This document shows, piece after piece, positions 56,313-64,000 of a DNA stretch of 64,000 bases. Each line of letters begins with the position of its first letter. The stretch's first letter is position 1. The position numbers and the translations under genes were made by a program. The notes under the pieces were generated by a model that was not told where the DNA came from, did not search any database, and saw only the letters and a program-made list of their open reading frames with translations. Source of the stretch: Paraburkholderia nodosa (GTDB taxonomy: Bacteria > Pseudomonadota > Gammaproteobacteria > Burkholderiales > Burkholderiaceae); assembly GCF_001718195.1 (NCBI RefSeq), contig NZ_MCNV01000002.1, positions 372,001-436,000 on the forward strand, read 5' to 3'.

Positions 56313-57143
56313 TCAAGCCTTGACCGCGCCGGTCGTCAAACCGTCGATCAAGCGCCGCGAGGTGAAAGCGAACAGCACCAGCAACGGCACCACGGCGACC
56401 GCCGAGCCTGCCATTACCGCGCCCCAGTCCGAATTGGTCGGGCTTTGCAAAATGCGCAGCGCGAGGGGCAGCGTGTACATCGAGGGCGAACGCAGCACCA
56501 CGAGCGCCGAGAGGAAGTTATTCCAGGCCTGAATGAAGCTGATGAGCCCGAGCGTGCCCAGTGCCGGCCCAAGCAGCGGCAGCACGATGCTCCAGTAGAT
56601 GCGGAACTCGCCGCAGCCGTCGATGCGCGCCGCCTCGATCAGGTCGGACGGAATGGCCGACGCGATGTACTGGCGCATGAGGAACACGCCGAGCGCGGCA
56701 GCCGCGCCGGGCACGTAGAGCGCGCGCGGCTGATTGATCCAGCCGAGCAGATTCATCGTCATGAAGGTCGGAATCATGCTGAGGAACGGCGGCACCAGCA
56801 TGGCCGTGAGCGCGACGGCAAAGAGCGTCTTCTTGAAGCGGAACTCATACATCGCAAACGCGTAACCGGCCATCGAGGTGACGAGCAGCGTCAGCACGGT
56901 CTGGATCGTGGCCGTATAAAAACTCCAGCCCAGATTGCGCCAGAACGGAATGTGACGCATGAGCGACGCCATGTTGTCGAGAAACGCGTTGCCGAACCAC
57001 AGCGGCGGCGGCATCGAGAAAATTTCGGAACTCGTATGTGTAGCGAAGACGAACATGAACCAGAACGGCGAGAACATCAGCACCGCGCCCGCCAGCACGA
57101 CGGCGTAGCCCGTATAACGCGCCTTGTTTTTCGACAGTTTCAT
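56313..57143 (-). CDS. Carbohydrate ABC permease, MalG type, system 2
   Basis: 276 residues, six helices, EAA loop 'IEAARIDGCGEFRIYWSIVLPLLGPAL'. ATG at 57143 overlaps the stop of the MalF-type gene by four bases (ATGA), so the two are coupled. In-frame codons upstream to 57230 lie inside the neighbour and are not used. Confidence 0.93.
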   Translation of the reverse strand: MKLSKNKARYTGYAVVLAGAVLMFSPFWFMFVFATHTSSEIFSMPPPLWFGNAFLDNMASLMRHIPFWRNLGWSFYTATIQTVLTLLVTSMAGYAFAMYEFRFKKTLFAVALTAMLVPPFLSMIPTFMTMNLLGWINQPRALYVPGAAAALGVFLMRQYIASAIPSDLIEAARIDGCGEFRIYWSIVLPLLGPALGTLGLISFIQAWNNFLSALVVLRSPSMYTLPLALRILQSPTNSDWGAVMAGSAVAVVPLLVLFAFTSRRLIDGLTTGAVKA

Positions 57144-58165
57144 CGCTGTGCCTCTTCTTTCATGCCGCTGCGGTGGAAAATGCGCGTGTTGAGCCACATC
57201 AGCGCGGAAATCGTGATAAAGAGCAGCCACGCAATCGAACTGGCCGTGCCGAAGTCGCCGTCGTGGAATGCCGTGCGATACATGTAGACCGCCGTCGTCA
57301 GGCCGGACTGGCTTGTGCCCATGCCTTCGTTCGGGAGCAGGATGAACGGCTCTTCGAACAGTTGCAGCCCACCGATGATCGAAAGCGTGACCGCGAAGAA
57401 GATCATCGGCTTGAGAAGCGGAATCGTGATGCGCGTGAACTGTTGCCAGCCATTGGCGCCGTCGATGCGCGCCGCTTCGTAGAGATCCTTCGGAATGGTT
57501 TGCAGCGCGGACAGATAAAGCACCGTATTCCAGCCCACGTAGCGCCAGAAGACGACGACGGAAACCGCCGGCTTCACGTTCGCGGGGTTATACAGCCACT
57601 CGATCGGTTTCGAAGGCACGATCCAGTGCAGCCCCGGAATCTTGCCGATCTCGGCGATCGCGAGATTGATCATGCCGAAGTCGGTCGAATACAGCGACGA
57701 GAAGATTAGCGCGATCGCCACGCTCGACGTGATGAAAGGCAGGAAATACAGCCCGACCACGAAATTGCGCCAGCGGCGAAATGCGGTTTGCAGAAAGAAC
57801 GCCAGCGGCAGCGCAATGAGGTGCTGCGGCACGCCGGACATGACCGCCATCGAAGCCGTGTTGTAGAGCGATTTCCAGTACCACGGGTCCGTCAGCGTGA
57901 AGGTGAAGTTCGACAGGCCCACCCACTTCATGCTCGCCAGACCCGCTGTCGCGTCCCAACTCTGGAACGAGAGATACAGCGAAAACAGCAGCGGAAAGGC
58001 CAGGAACACGGCGAACAGCAGAAAAAACGGCGCGAGAAAGAGGTACGGTGCAATCTTGACCGGATTGAACCGCGGCTTGCCACGAGCGTGGGCGAGCGGC
58101 GCGTGCGTATCGGGCACGAGCCCTTCCCGGGAAACCTGTTCAGTTGTGGGCAGAGGAGAGTTCAT
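57140..58165 (-). CDS. Sugar ABC permease, MalF type, system 2
   Basis: 341 residues. A cytoplasmic lead of about 40 residues precedes 'APYLFLAPFFLLFAVFLAFPLL', then the EAA loop 'YEAARIDGANGWQQFTRITIPLLKPM'. The start is ATG 58165, directly after an in-frame TTG. It follows the binding protein by 106 bases in the same operon. Confidence 0.93.
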   Translation of the reverse strand: MNSPLPTTEQVSREGLVPDTHAPLAHARGKPRFNPVKIAPYLFLAPFFLLFAVFLAFPLLFSLYLSFQSWDATAGLASMKWVGLSNFTFTLTDPWYWKSLYNTASMAVMSGVPQHLIALPLAFFLQTAFRRWRNFVVGLYFLPFITSSVAIALIFSSLYSTDFGMINLAIAEIGKIPGLHWIVPSKPIEWLYNPANVKPAVSVVVFWRYVGWNTVLYLSALQTIPKDLYEAARIDGANGWQQFTRITIPLLKPMIFFAVTLSIIGGLQLFEEPFILLPNEGMGTSQSGLTTAVYMYRTAFHDGDFGTASSIAWLLFITISALMWLNTRIFHRSGMKEEAQR

Positions 58166-58271
58166 CAATAATTCCGTCCATTCGGGCGTGGCCGGCCGGG
58201 GCGACCGGCCACGCTGTTGCAGCGGGCTTCAAAGCGCGGCGATGCGTGCCGCGCCGTTTCATCAGAGCCGC

Positions 58272-59519
58272 TTAACGGCGGACACGATGCGTGATTTCAG
58301 CCTGTGCCTCCTGCAGCGCCTGGTGGATGTCCTCGTTGCTGTCGACCACCTTGTCGAGCGCCGAGTGGACCGCCTCTTCGGCAACCTGGTCATACTTGCT
58401 GCGCTGGATCGCCGGGATATGCGCGGCCGCATCGCGCCAGATCAGGCGTGCCTTCTCGTTGCCCAGGAACGCCACCGGCTGCGCGAAGAAGTCGTCGTGC
58501 TGCGCCGAAAGCAGCGCCGGGAAGGCGTCGATCGAGCGGAACGAAGCGAGCTGCTCGTCCGGGCGCGTCGTCAGGAACTTGATGAATTCCCACGACAGCT
58601 GCTTTTGCGTGGCCTTCACCGGAATCGACCAGAACGTGCCGCCGAACGATGCATAAGCGCCGTCGGGCAGATTCGTTGCGCGCCACAGGCCCTTCGTATC
58701 CGGCGCGATCCACGAGGAGAGGTGGCCGCCGAGCCATGCGCCCATCATTTGCGTGGCGACCGTGCCGCGCTTGAAGCTTTCGGCCCATTCGTTCGACCAC
58801 GGCGTGATCTTCGCGTCGAGGCCGAGATCACGCGCCTTCTTCGCCAGCTCGAATGCCTTCACGAAACGCGGCGAGGTCACGACCGGATTACCGGCCTTGT
58901 CGAAGTACACGCCATCGCCTTCCTTCAGGTCGGCGCGAATATAGATGTCTTCGATATCGCGCGACGACGCCATCAGGTACGCGCCGGTCGCCTTCTTGAT
59001 CTTCTGCCCGGCCGCCAGATACGACTCCCACGACTTGGTCAAGTCGGCTTCGGTCACGCCTGCCTTGTCGAGAATGTCCTTGCGGTAGAACAGCGTGCCC
59101 GGGCCGATATCGCCCGGCATGCCGACAATCTGTCCGTCCTGCGTCGTAGCCTGCGCGAACGTGTAGTTGATGAACTGGCTCTTGTACTGGCCTGCGTTAT
59201 AGGGCGGCTTCGCCAGGTTCTCGAGACCGCCGCCCGCTGCGAAACGGCCAATGAAGCCGACTTCGACGGCCATCACGTCGGGCAGGTCCGAGCTCGTTGC
59301 GAGCGCTGTGGTCATGGCGTTGTGGTGATCGGCGATCGCAAGCGACGACACCTTGATGTCGACGTCCGGATGCAGCTTCTTCCACGCGGGAATCGCGTCC
59401 TTGATTTCCTGGTCGAGCTTCGGAAACACCGCGACGGTCAGCGTGGTGCTGGCATGCGCAGCCACGGTAGCCAGGCTGAGCAAAACTGCAGCGGCAGTGC
59501 CTGAAAAACGGAAATTCAT
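58272..59519 (-). CDS. Extracellular sugar-binding protein, system 2
   Basis: 415 residues with a cleavable signal peptide (to about residue 23, AHA). Family 1 fold: 'LTVAVFPKLDQEIKDAIPAWKK', 'TLFYRKDILDKAGVTEADL', 'FKRGTVATQMMGAWLGGHL'. ATG at 59519 follows GGAG. It is the first gene of the system 2 operon (binding protein, MalF, MalG, GH1, ATPase, small protein). The LacI operator at 59641-59654 is 122 bases upstream. The GH1 partner implies a beta-glucoside ligand. Confidence 0.93.
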   Translation of the reverse strand: MNFRFSGTAAAVLLSLATVAAHASTTLTVAVFPKLDQEIKDAIPAWKKLHPDVDIKVSSLAIADHHNAMTTALATSSDLPDVMAVEVGFIGRFAAGGGLENLAKPPYNAGQYKSQFINYTFAQATTQDGQIVGMPGDIGPGTLFYRKDILDKAGVTEADLTKSWESYLAAGQKIKKATGAYLMASSRDIEDIYIRADLKEGDGVYFDKAGNPVVTSPRFVKAFELAKKARDLGLDAKITPWSNEWAESFKRGTVATQMMGAWLGGHLSSWIAPDTKGLWRATNLPDGAYASFGGTFWSIPVKATQKQLSWEFIKFLTTRPDEQLASFRSIDAFPALLSAQHDDFFAQPVAFLGNEKARLIWRDAAAHIPAIQRSKYDQVAEEAVHSALDKVVDSNEDIHQALQEAQAEITHRVRR

Positions 59520-59640
59520 TACATGTCTCCTGGTGAAACGTTTGTGAGTGACGTTCAATTGCTCCCCTGCTGCTACGAACTACTTCCCCTGTTGTATTCA
59601 TTCGCAGTGCCTGACGCCCTGCTTGCCGCGCTCATCTGTT

Positions 59641-59654
59641 TGAAAGCGCTTTCA
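59641..59654. promoter_or_regulatory. LacI operator of ABC system 2
   Basis: TGAAAGCGCTTTCA is a perfect 14-base palindrome of the classic LacI/GalR form with a central CG, in the 174 bases between the LacI stop and the binding-protein start. On the minus strand it overlaps a T-rich region suited to a promoter. Confidence 0.8.
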
Positions 59655-59693
59655 CCGCAAAACTAAAAAAACGGCCCGATCTGGATTCGAACC

Positions 59694-60785
59694 TTATGCA
59701 CCCGCGTCTCCCCGGCTCGGCGACGGCCCGATGCGACGCGTCGTCTCGCGCGTCACCAGCGTGAGCGGAATGGGGCTCAGGGCGATGGGCTGCTTGCGGA
59801 TCATCTGCACGATGCCTTGCGCGGCGAGACGGCCGATTTCATAGGTCGGCTGGCGCACCGTCGTCAGAGGCGGCGTCATGTACGAAGAAGTCGGCAGATC
59901 GTCGAAGCCGACCAGCGACACATCTTCGGGCACGCGTACGCCGCGGCGGAACATCGCGAGACGCGCGCCGTACGCGGTCTGGTCGTTCGCGCAGAACACC
60001 GCGCTCAACGACGGCCGGCGCATCAGCAGCCGCTCCATGGCGGCGAGCCCGCCCGTTTCGAGGTAATCGCCCTGCTCGACCAGATCGGCGTCGAAGCCGA
60101 TACCCGCTTCTTCCAGGGCGATGCGGTAACCGTCGAGACGCTCGATCGCGTCCTCGTGACTGCTCGGGCCGGCAATGAACGCGATCTCGCGGTGGCCCTG
60201 CTCGATCAGATGGCGGGTCGCGTCGCGTGCGCCCTGCAGGTTGTCGATCGGCAGGCCAGCGAGCGCCGTGCCGTTTTGCACCGAGCGCCCAAGTACGAGC
60301 ATGGGCGCGTAGCGCGAGTATTCGGTGAGCGTCGATTCGTCGAGTTGCGCATGCAACAGAATGATGCCGTCCACGCGGCGCGCGATGAATTCTTCGAGGC
60401 GCGCCTTTTCGTCGACGACATTCCAGCGGCTGCTCACGAAAATCGGCGTGAAGCCCGGCTCGGAAAGCGCCTCTTCGATACCGCGCAGCCACTCGGCGTA
60501 AAACGGGCTCGACACGGCTTGTGTCAGGACACCGATAGTTTCGGTGCGGCCGCTCGCAAGACTGCGCGCCAGCACATTCGGACGATAGTTAAACCGCGCG
60601 ATCGCCTCTTCCACCGCGCGCTGCTTTTCGGGGAGAACACGCGCGGTGCCGTTCAGGATGCGCGACACCGTGCTCGGAGACACGCCGGCTGCACGCGCAA
60701 TTTCTTCCAGCGTCACGTTGGGACCCGGAGTGGGTCCGCTCTGGACACTGGGCGCGCCGGGTGCTTCGTTGGTGCCGTCGGTCAT
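59694..60785 (-). CDS. LacI-family regulator of ABC system 2
   Basis: 363 residues. HTH 'NVTLEEIARAAGVSPSTVSRILNG' and hinge 'NVLARSLASGRT', then the sensor domain ('IGVLTQAVSSPFYAEWLRGIEEAL', 'VGFDDLPTSSYMTPPLTTVRQP'). It lies upstream of the binding protein in the same direction, with identical TGAAAGCGCTTTCA palindromes ahead of both itself and the operon. It therefore probably represses both. Confidence 0.9.
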   Translation of the reverse strand: MTDGTNEAPGAPSVQSGPTPGPNVTLEEIARAAGVSPSTVSRILNGTARVLPEKQRAVEEAIARFNYRPNVLARSLASGRTETIGVLTQAVSSPFYAEWLRGIEEALSEPGFTPIFVSSRWNVVDEKARLEEFIARRVDGIILLHAQLDESTLTEYSRYAPMLVLGRSVQNGTALAGLPIDNLQGARDATRHLIEQGHREIAFIAGPSSHEDAIERLDGYRIALEEAGIGFDADLVEQGDYLETGGLAAMERLLMRRPSLSAVFCANDQTAYGARLAMFRRGVRVPEDVSLVGFDDLPTSSYMTPPLTTVRQPTYEIGRLAAQGIVQMIRKQPIALSPIPLTLVTRETTRRIGPSPSRGDAGA

Positions 60786-60807
60786 GAGTTCCGCCTGAAC
60801 ATTTTCA

Positions 60808-60821
60808 TGAAAGCGCTTTCA
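60808..60821. promoter_or_regulatory. Autoregulatory LacI operator
   Basis: Identical TGAAAGCGCTTTCA palindrome, 22 bases before the LacI ATG, followed by a half-site-like TGAAAAAAGCGCT at about 60827. Confidence 0.75.
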
Positions 60822-60992
60822 AACACTGAAAAAAGCGCTCCCGGATACGAATTCGAAGGGGCTAAAAGAACGCAGAAAAAGCAGCCGGTGCGACCAGGGT
60901 GGAGGAGAGATCGCACCAGCCTCTCTATGTAGAGAATTAAGCAGTACCTAACACAAAGAGATCACAACAACTACAGGTCAAACGAAGTCAAA

Positions 60993-62147
60993 TCAGAACA
61001 TGTGCATGATGCCCGCGAACACGCCGGTCTGGCTGTGGCCGTAGTTCGGGTTGTCGTTCGAAGACGTGCCCGTCGTCGCGTCGAAGTTGTTGTTGCCGTA
61101 CGAACCGTTGCCAAGGTTGATGTTCGACGTCGAGCTGTTGTGCACGTAGCCGGCTTCCGCGTACAGGAACGTACGCTTCGACAGGTTGTAGGTCGTACCG
61201 AGCGTGAACAGCGTGGCGTTGCCGTTGCCGTTGTTCGCGTTCGCGTGGAACACCGCAGCCGTGATCGCCGAAGCGTCGTTCACCTGCCAGCCAGCGCCGA
61301 TCCACTCGTGGTCCACCGTCGTCGGTGCGCGCACGCCAGCCGGCTGCGACGCGTCGGTCACGCCCATGCTTGCGTTGGTGGCGCTCGGTGCGCTCAAATG
61401 CTGGTAGCCAGCGTAGATCTTCACCGGACCGATCACGTACGTGCCGCCAGCGAGAATCGAGCGCGAAGCCGAATACACGTTGTTGAACGAACCGTCCGCG
61501 CCGCGGACTTCGTCATAGATCACACGGAAATCGCCGCTGCCCCAGGTATAGATGCCTTCGATCGCGTTCGTACGGCCCTGGCCCGTCGGGACGCCCTTCG
61601 CGTTGACCGGTGCCGAGTTCCAGCTCGTGTTGTTGGTCAGCGAATACTGGCCCTTGAACACGAGACCGCCGAACAGCGTGGGCGAATCATATTCCGCGCC
61701 GTTGCTCGTGCTCGCCCAGTTGCGGCCGCGCACCAGCGTCGAAATCGCGTAACGCTGCATCAACTGCGGGTCCGCGCCCCAGCTGTCCTGCGAAAGTTCG
61801 CCGGCGCCGAGATTACCCATCTTGAACAGACCGAAACGGTCGTTGCTGAAGCCCACCGTGGCGTGACGACCGAACAGGTTGCCTGCCGAGGCGCCCGTCA
61901 TCGTATTGAGCTGGCCTTCCAACTGGAACACCGCCTTCGTGCCGCCGCCGAGATCTTCCGAACCCAGCAAGCCGAACCAGGAGCAACCCCAGTCGCCGCT
62001 CTGTGCCGAGAACCTGTTACCGCCCGGCAGGCCGGTTTCGTACTGCACGCCGTTGTCGATACGGCCATACAGTGTGACGCTGCTTTGCGCGTGCGCCATC
62101 GTCGTCGCAGCTGCCATCACCGACAATGCAATAATCTTCTTTTTCAT
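60993..62147 (-). CDS. Gram-negative porin, OmpC-like
   Basis: 384 residues. Signal peptide to residue 20 (AHA), 'SSVTLYGRIDNGVQYETG', 'GLLGSEDLGGGTKAVFQLEGQL' and a C-terminus 'GVFAGIMHMF' ending in Phe, all typical of Burkholderiales porins. Surface loops are Asn/Gly/Ser-rich. AGGATAG precedes the ATG. Its upstream region has a TATAAT promoter and several LacI-type palindromes, including two near-matches to the system 2 operator, suggesting sugar-responsive expression with the adjacent importer. Confidence 0.93.
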   Translation of the reverse strand: MKKKIIALSVMAAATTMAHAQSSVTLYGRIDNGVQYETGLPGGNRFSAQSGDWGCSWFGLLGSEDLGGGTKAVFQLEGQLNTMTGASAGNLFGRHATVGFSNDRFGLFKMGNLGAGELSQDSWGADPQLMQRYAISTLVRGRNWASTSNGAEYDSPTLFGGLVFKGQYSLTNNTSWNSAPVNAKGVPTGQGRTNAIEGIYTWGSGDFRVIYDEVRGADGSFNNVYSASRSILAGGTYVIGPVKIYAGYQHLSAPSATNASMGVTDASQPAGVRAPTTVDHEWIGAGWQVNDASAITAAVFHANANNGNGNATLFTLGTTYNLSKRTFLYAEAGYVHNSSTSNINLGNGSYGNNNFDATTGTSSNDNPNYGHSQTGVFAGIMHMF

Positions 62148-62221
62148 TAGCTATCCTATATATATTTTGGCGTCTCCAAACCGCGCAGGTCGCGTGCGCT
62201 CTACACGTTCCCTACCAGGCT

Positions 62222-62263
62222 GCCTCACTGAAATGTTCCGAATCACATTTCGAGGCGATTATA
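62222..62263 (-). promoter_or_regulatory. Porin promoter -10 and start-site hairpin
   Basis: TATAAT on the minus strand (complement of ATTATA, 62258-62263), no good -35. The expected start falls in a perfect repeat GAAATGT (62230-62236) / ACATTTC (62245-62251), extended by GCCTC/GAGGC (62222-62226 / 62252-62256). The palindrome is either an operator or a 5'-end mRNA hairpin. The leader is about 100 bases. Confidence 0.5.
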
Positions 62264-62309
62264 GGGACGCCCCTGCCCCGTGTATCGAACCGGCGGGCTA
62301 GGGAAAACT

Positions 62310-62325
62310 CTGTTACCGATAACAG
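62310..62325. promoter_or_regulatory. GntR(LacI-family)-like palindrome upstream of the porin
   Basis: CTGTTACCGATAACAG: six-base arms around CCGA, closely resembling the ATGTTACCGATAACAT site of the E. coli gluconate repressor. It lies 47 bases above the porin -10. Confidence 0.55.
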
Positions 62326-62476
62326 TTGCGCGACGCGCGGCCCCGGAGTAGGCCCCTGCTTTGTGACCATTCCGTTATGGTCATAAAGCTCGCAACTCCG
62401 TTTGCGGTCGTGAGGGAAAATATGCGCAGCGAGGGAAATGTACCGAACAGCCGTGCTACTTCGGCCAAATCGCGCT

Positions 62477-62490
62477 TGACAGCGCTTTCA
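62477..62490. promoter_or_regulatory. Near-match to the system 2 LacI operator
   Basis: TGACAGCGCTTTCA differs from TGAAAGCGCTTTCA at one base. It is in the porin upstream region, 330 bases before the ATG. Confidence 0.5.
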
Positions 62491-62572
62491 AAAGCGACGC
62501 TGTGACGTTGTGAAGTTGCAACGGCGACACGAGAGTTTCTTGCCTGTTGCGTCCGCAGCGTTGCAAATCTGC

Positions 62573-62586
62573 TGATAGCGCTGTCA
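62573..62586. promoter_or_regulatory. Second operator-like palindrome in the porin upstream region
   Basis: TGATAGCGCTGTCA keeps the AGCGCT core and TGA/TCA ends of the system 2 operator with two changes, 96 bases from the site at 62477. The remaining bases up to 63007 show no gene. Confidence 0.4.
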
Positions 62587-63007
62587 CCAGCAGGCCTGGG
62601 CAATAGCGACTATGATCAAGGTATACCCTGCCGGGCAACGAGTCGAGATTCTCCGGTAAGCACATTCAGCGCGGGCGTTGAATCAATCCCGCGGGCTTTC
62701 CGGCTTTAGACCATCGCGCCACGCAATTCCCCGCGCCTCGACTCCCGCTGTTCCCCGCCACGTCGCGCGCGACGTCCCGTCCGAACGCAATGCACCAGCA
62801 CGCACCAGCGCAACTTTCGCCGGGCGACGGCGCTGCCGTTCCATGCCCGGCTGGCGGAACCCCTGACGCGTCCTTGCGGTGACCATTGCACCGCGCACTG
62901 CGCGGGCTGGTTTTGCCCTCTGACTTCCGCGGCCCTGCGTTGAAGAAGGACCGGAAGACTTGCTGCCGGATGTGACCGGCATTTTTGCCACACTGCAAGG
63001 AGGTATC

Positions 63008-63301
63008 GTGAAAGCCATCATCACTTCCACGCTCGCATTGCTGATTTCCAGCGCCATGGTGCCGGCCGCACAGGCTCAAACCGACTCAGGCGCGAGCAAC
63101 CCGCAACTCGCGCACAACGTCCGGGTCGCTTTTGCGCGTAACGGCGTCAACACTTCTCATATCTTTGTCTTTGCTCGCGGGGGCACCGTCACGCTGCTCG
63201 GATGGGTCGACGCGCACGAACAGGTCGCGCTGGCCGAGCGCAGCGCGGCTTCGGTCGAGGGCGTGCAATCGGTGGACAGTTGGCTTGCGCGTGGACGCTG
63301 A
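63008..63301 (+). CDS. Small periplasmic BON-domain protein
   Basis: 97 residues. Signal peptide of 23 residues ending AQA, then a BON-type core 'LAHNVRVAFARNGVNTSHIFVFARGGTVTLLGWVDAHEQVALAERSAASVEGVQSV' (read as two strands and helices), as in OsmY-like proteins that bind phospholipid. The start is GTG 63008 with AAGGAGG seven bases upstream; the open frame to 62960 lacks a signal. It is followed by a hairpin terminator and has no obvious operon partner. Confidence 0.82.
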   Translation: MKAIITSTLALLISSAMVPAAQAQTDSGASNPQLAHNVRVAFARNGVNTSHIFVFARGGTVTLLGWVDAHEQVALAERSAASVEGVQSVDSWLARGR

Positions 63302-63325
63302 GGTCAATGCGATCGAATGCATCGC

Positions 63326-63364
63326 CGCGCGGACGGCGCGCTTCTCGTCCGCGCGCCGTTCTTT
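63326..63364 (+). terminator. Terminator of the BON-domain gene
   Basis: Perfect 10-base stem CGCGCGGACG (63326-63335) / CGTCCGCGCG (63346-63355), 10-base loop, then CCGTTCTTTA. It abuts the stop of the converging permease. Confidence 0.65.
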
Positions 63365-64000
63365 ATCGATCGCGCTGCGCGATGCTGTGTCTGATCCGTT
63401 TGATCCAGCCGCCGCGCCCATAGTCGGTCTGCTGCAGAAACACGGCAATCACGATGATCAGGCCTTTGAGGACTAGCTGCGTATTGCTGTCGATATCGTT
63501 GAGCAACAGGATGTTGCCGAGGAAGCCGAATATGAGGACGCCCGCCACGGTGCCCGATATCCGTCCGACTCCGCCGGCCAGGCTCGTGCCGCCAATCACA
63601 ACGGCCGCAATCGCATCGAGTTCCCAGCCGGTTCCGGCATCGGCCTTCCCCTGGCGGTACTGCGCCGCATAGAGCACACCAACGAGCGCCGAGAGCAGGC
63701 CGGAAATGGCGTAGGCCATCAGCTTGTAGCGGTTGACGTCGAGCCCTGAAACCACGGCGCATTTCTCGTTGCCGCCTATCGCGTACAGATATTTGCCGAA
63801 CACCGTGCGGTTCATCACGAAGCTGAAGACGAGCGCGATCACGAGAAAGAAAAGCGCAGGCACGGGGATCAGATTGAACAGCAGCGCGCGCAGATTCTCG
63901 ATTTCGGCGGTCGCATTCGTTCCGCTATAAATCGAATAGACGGCGGTGTCCTGCCCGGCGATCAGCCGCGCGGCGCCGAGCACGCCGACCATCGCCGCGA
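63363..64000 (-). CDS. Ribose/xylose-type ABC sugar permease (5' end beyond window)
   Basis: The C-terminal about 212 residues of a BPD_transp_2 permease (RbsC/AraH/XylH family); the start lies to the right of the window. Family motif 'LDAIAAVVIGGTSLAGGVG' and several hydrophobic helices ending 'LVLKGLIIVIAVFLQQ'. It is related to RbsC at 11830-12789 but clearly different, so it belongs to another CUT2 sugar importer. Substrate unknown. Confidence 0.9.
   Translation of the reverse strand, partial: AAMVGVLGAARLIAGQDTAVYSIYSGTNATAEIENLRALLFNLIPVPALFFLVIALVFSFVMNRTVFGKYLYAIGGNEKCAVVSGLDVNRYKLMAYAISGLLSALVGVLYAAQYRQGKADAGTGWELDAIAAVVIGGTSLAGGVGRISGTVAGVLIFGFLGNILLLNDIDSNTQLVLKGLIIVIAVFLQQTDYGRGGWIKRIRHSIAQRDR

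Noticed and set aside
59680..59694. GGATTCGAACC, which read on the minus strand is GGTTCGAATCC, the classic T-loop of a tRNA.
   Set aside because: The flanking bases do not form a five-base T-stem or a seven-base acceptor stem, no anticodon arm is present upstream, and the stretch directly follows the LacI stop codon. Chance palindrome.
62591..63007. Small open frames on both strands upstream of the BON-domain gene.
   Set aside because: Composition is that of non-coding GC-rich DNA, with no ribosome sites or recognisable motifs; they overlap one another in several frames.
62683..63057. A 124-codon minus-strand frame overlapping the BON-domain start.
   Set aside because: It covers the signal-peptide region of a well-supported gene in antisense and has a low-complexity basic composition.

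Overview
The window is high-GC, densely coded proteobacterial DNA. Its gene content (OmpC-type trimeric porins ending in Phe, several LacI-family regulators, an ATP-grouped ribose system, GntR-type VanR, a 3-hydroxybutyrate locus under sigma-54) fits a soil or plant-associated Burkholderiaceae, most likely Paraburkholderia or a close relative. This placement is inference from gene families; no rRNA or tRNA gene is present to confirm it. No phage, insertion sequence or CRISPR array was seen.

Layout. 0-4.5 kb: the end of an Rrf2 regulator, an NDH-2-like flavoprotein, a secreted TIGR03118-type lipoprotein and a membrane-anchored TPR protein. 4.6-9.4 kb: a GH63-like glucosidase beside an amylo-alpha-1,6-glucosidase. 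9.5-15.8 kb: a ribose operon rbsK-rbsD-rbsA-rbsC-rbsB, then a terminator-like hairpin and a LacI-type regulator. 15.9-19.9 kb: a sigma-54 activator divergent from a GntP-family permease and 3-hydroxybutyrate dehydrogenase, with a recognisable -24/-12 promoter. 20-24.3 kb: a sensor GGDEF-EAL protein translationally coupled to a lipoprotein solute-binding protein that has no ABC permease partner. 24.6-25.9 kb: an MFS exporter.

26.2-41 kb is a phenylpropanoid island. A porin and MFS transporter diverge from vanR-vanA-vanB (vanillate to protocatechuate). Then comes a leftward operon ech-vdh-fcs-acyl-CoA dehydrogenase-AAHS transporter (ferulate to vanillate) divergent from a MarR regulator and an amidohydrolase. 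Together these encode uptake of hydroxycinnamates and conversion to protocatechuate.

41-62 kb is a plant-saccharide region. A degraded-looking toxin-antitoxin pair and a secreted hypothetical precede an aldose dehydrogenase (Caulobacter XylB-like), an SMP-30 lactonase, a GH3 glycosidase and a complete CUT1 ABC importer with its own divergent LacI regulator. A vapBC pair follows, then a second CUT1 importer with a GH1 beta-glucosidase, its own LacI regulator and a porin. Each LacI gene is associated with its own repeated palindrome (TTAACGTTAR or TGAAAGCGCTTTCA). The TTAACGTTAR operator module is present twice with identical spacing, the second copy lying in a gene-poor stretch upstream of vapBC. 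63-64 kb: a small BON-domain protein and the end of a ribose/xylose-type ABC permease that runs off the window.
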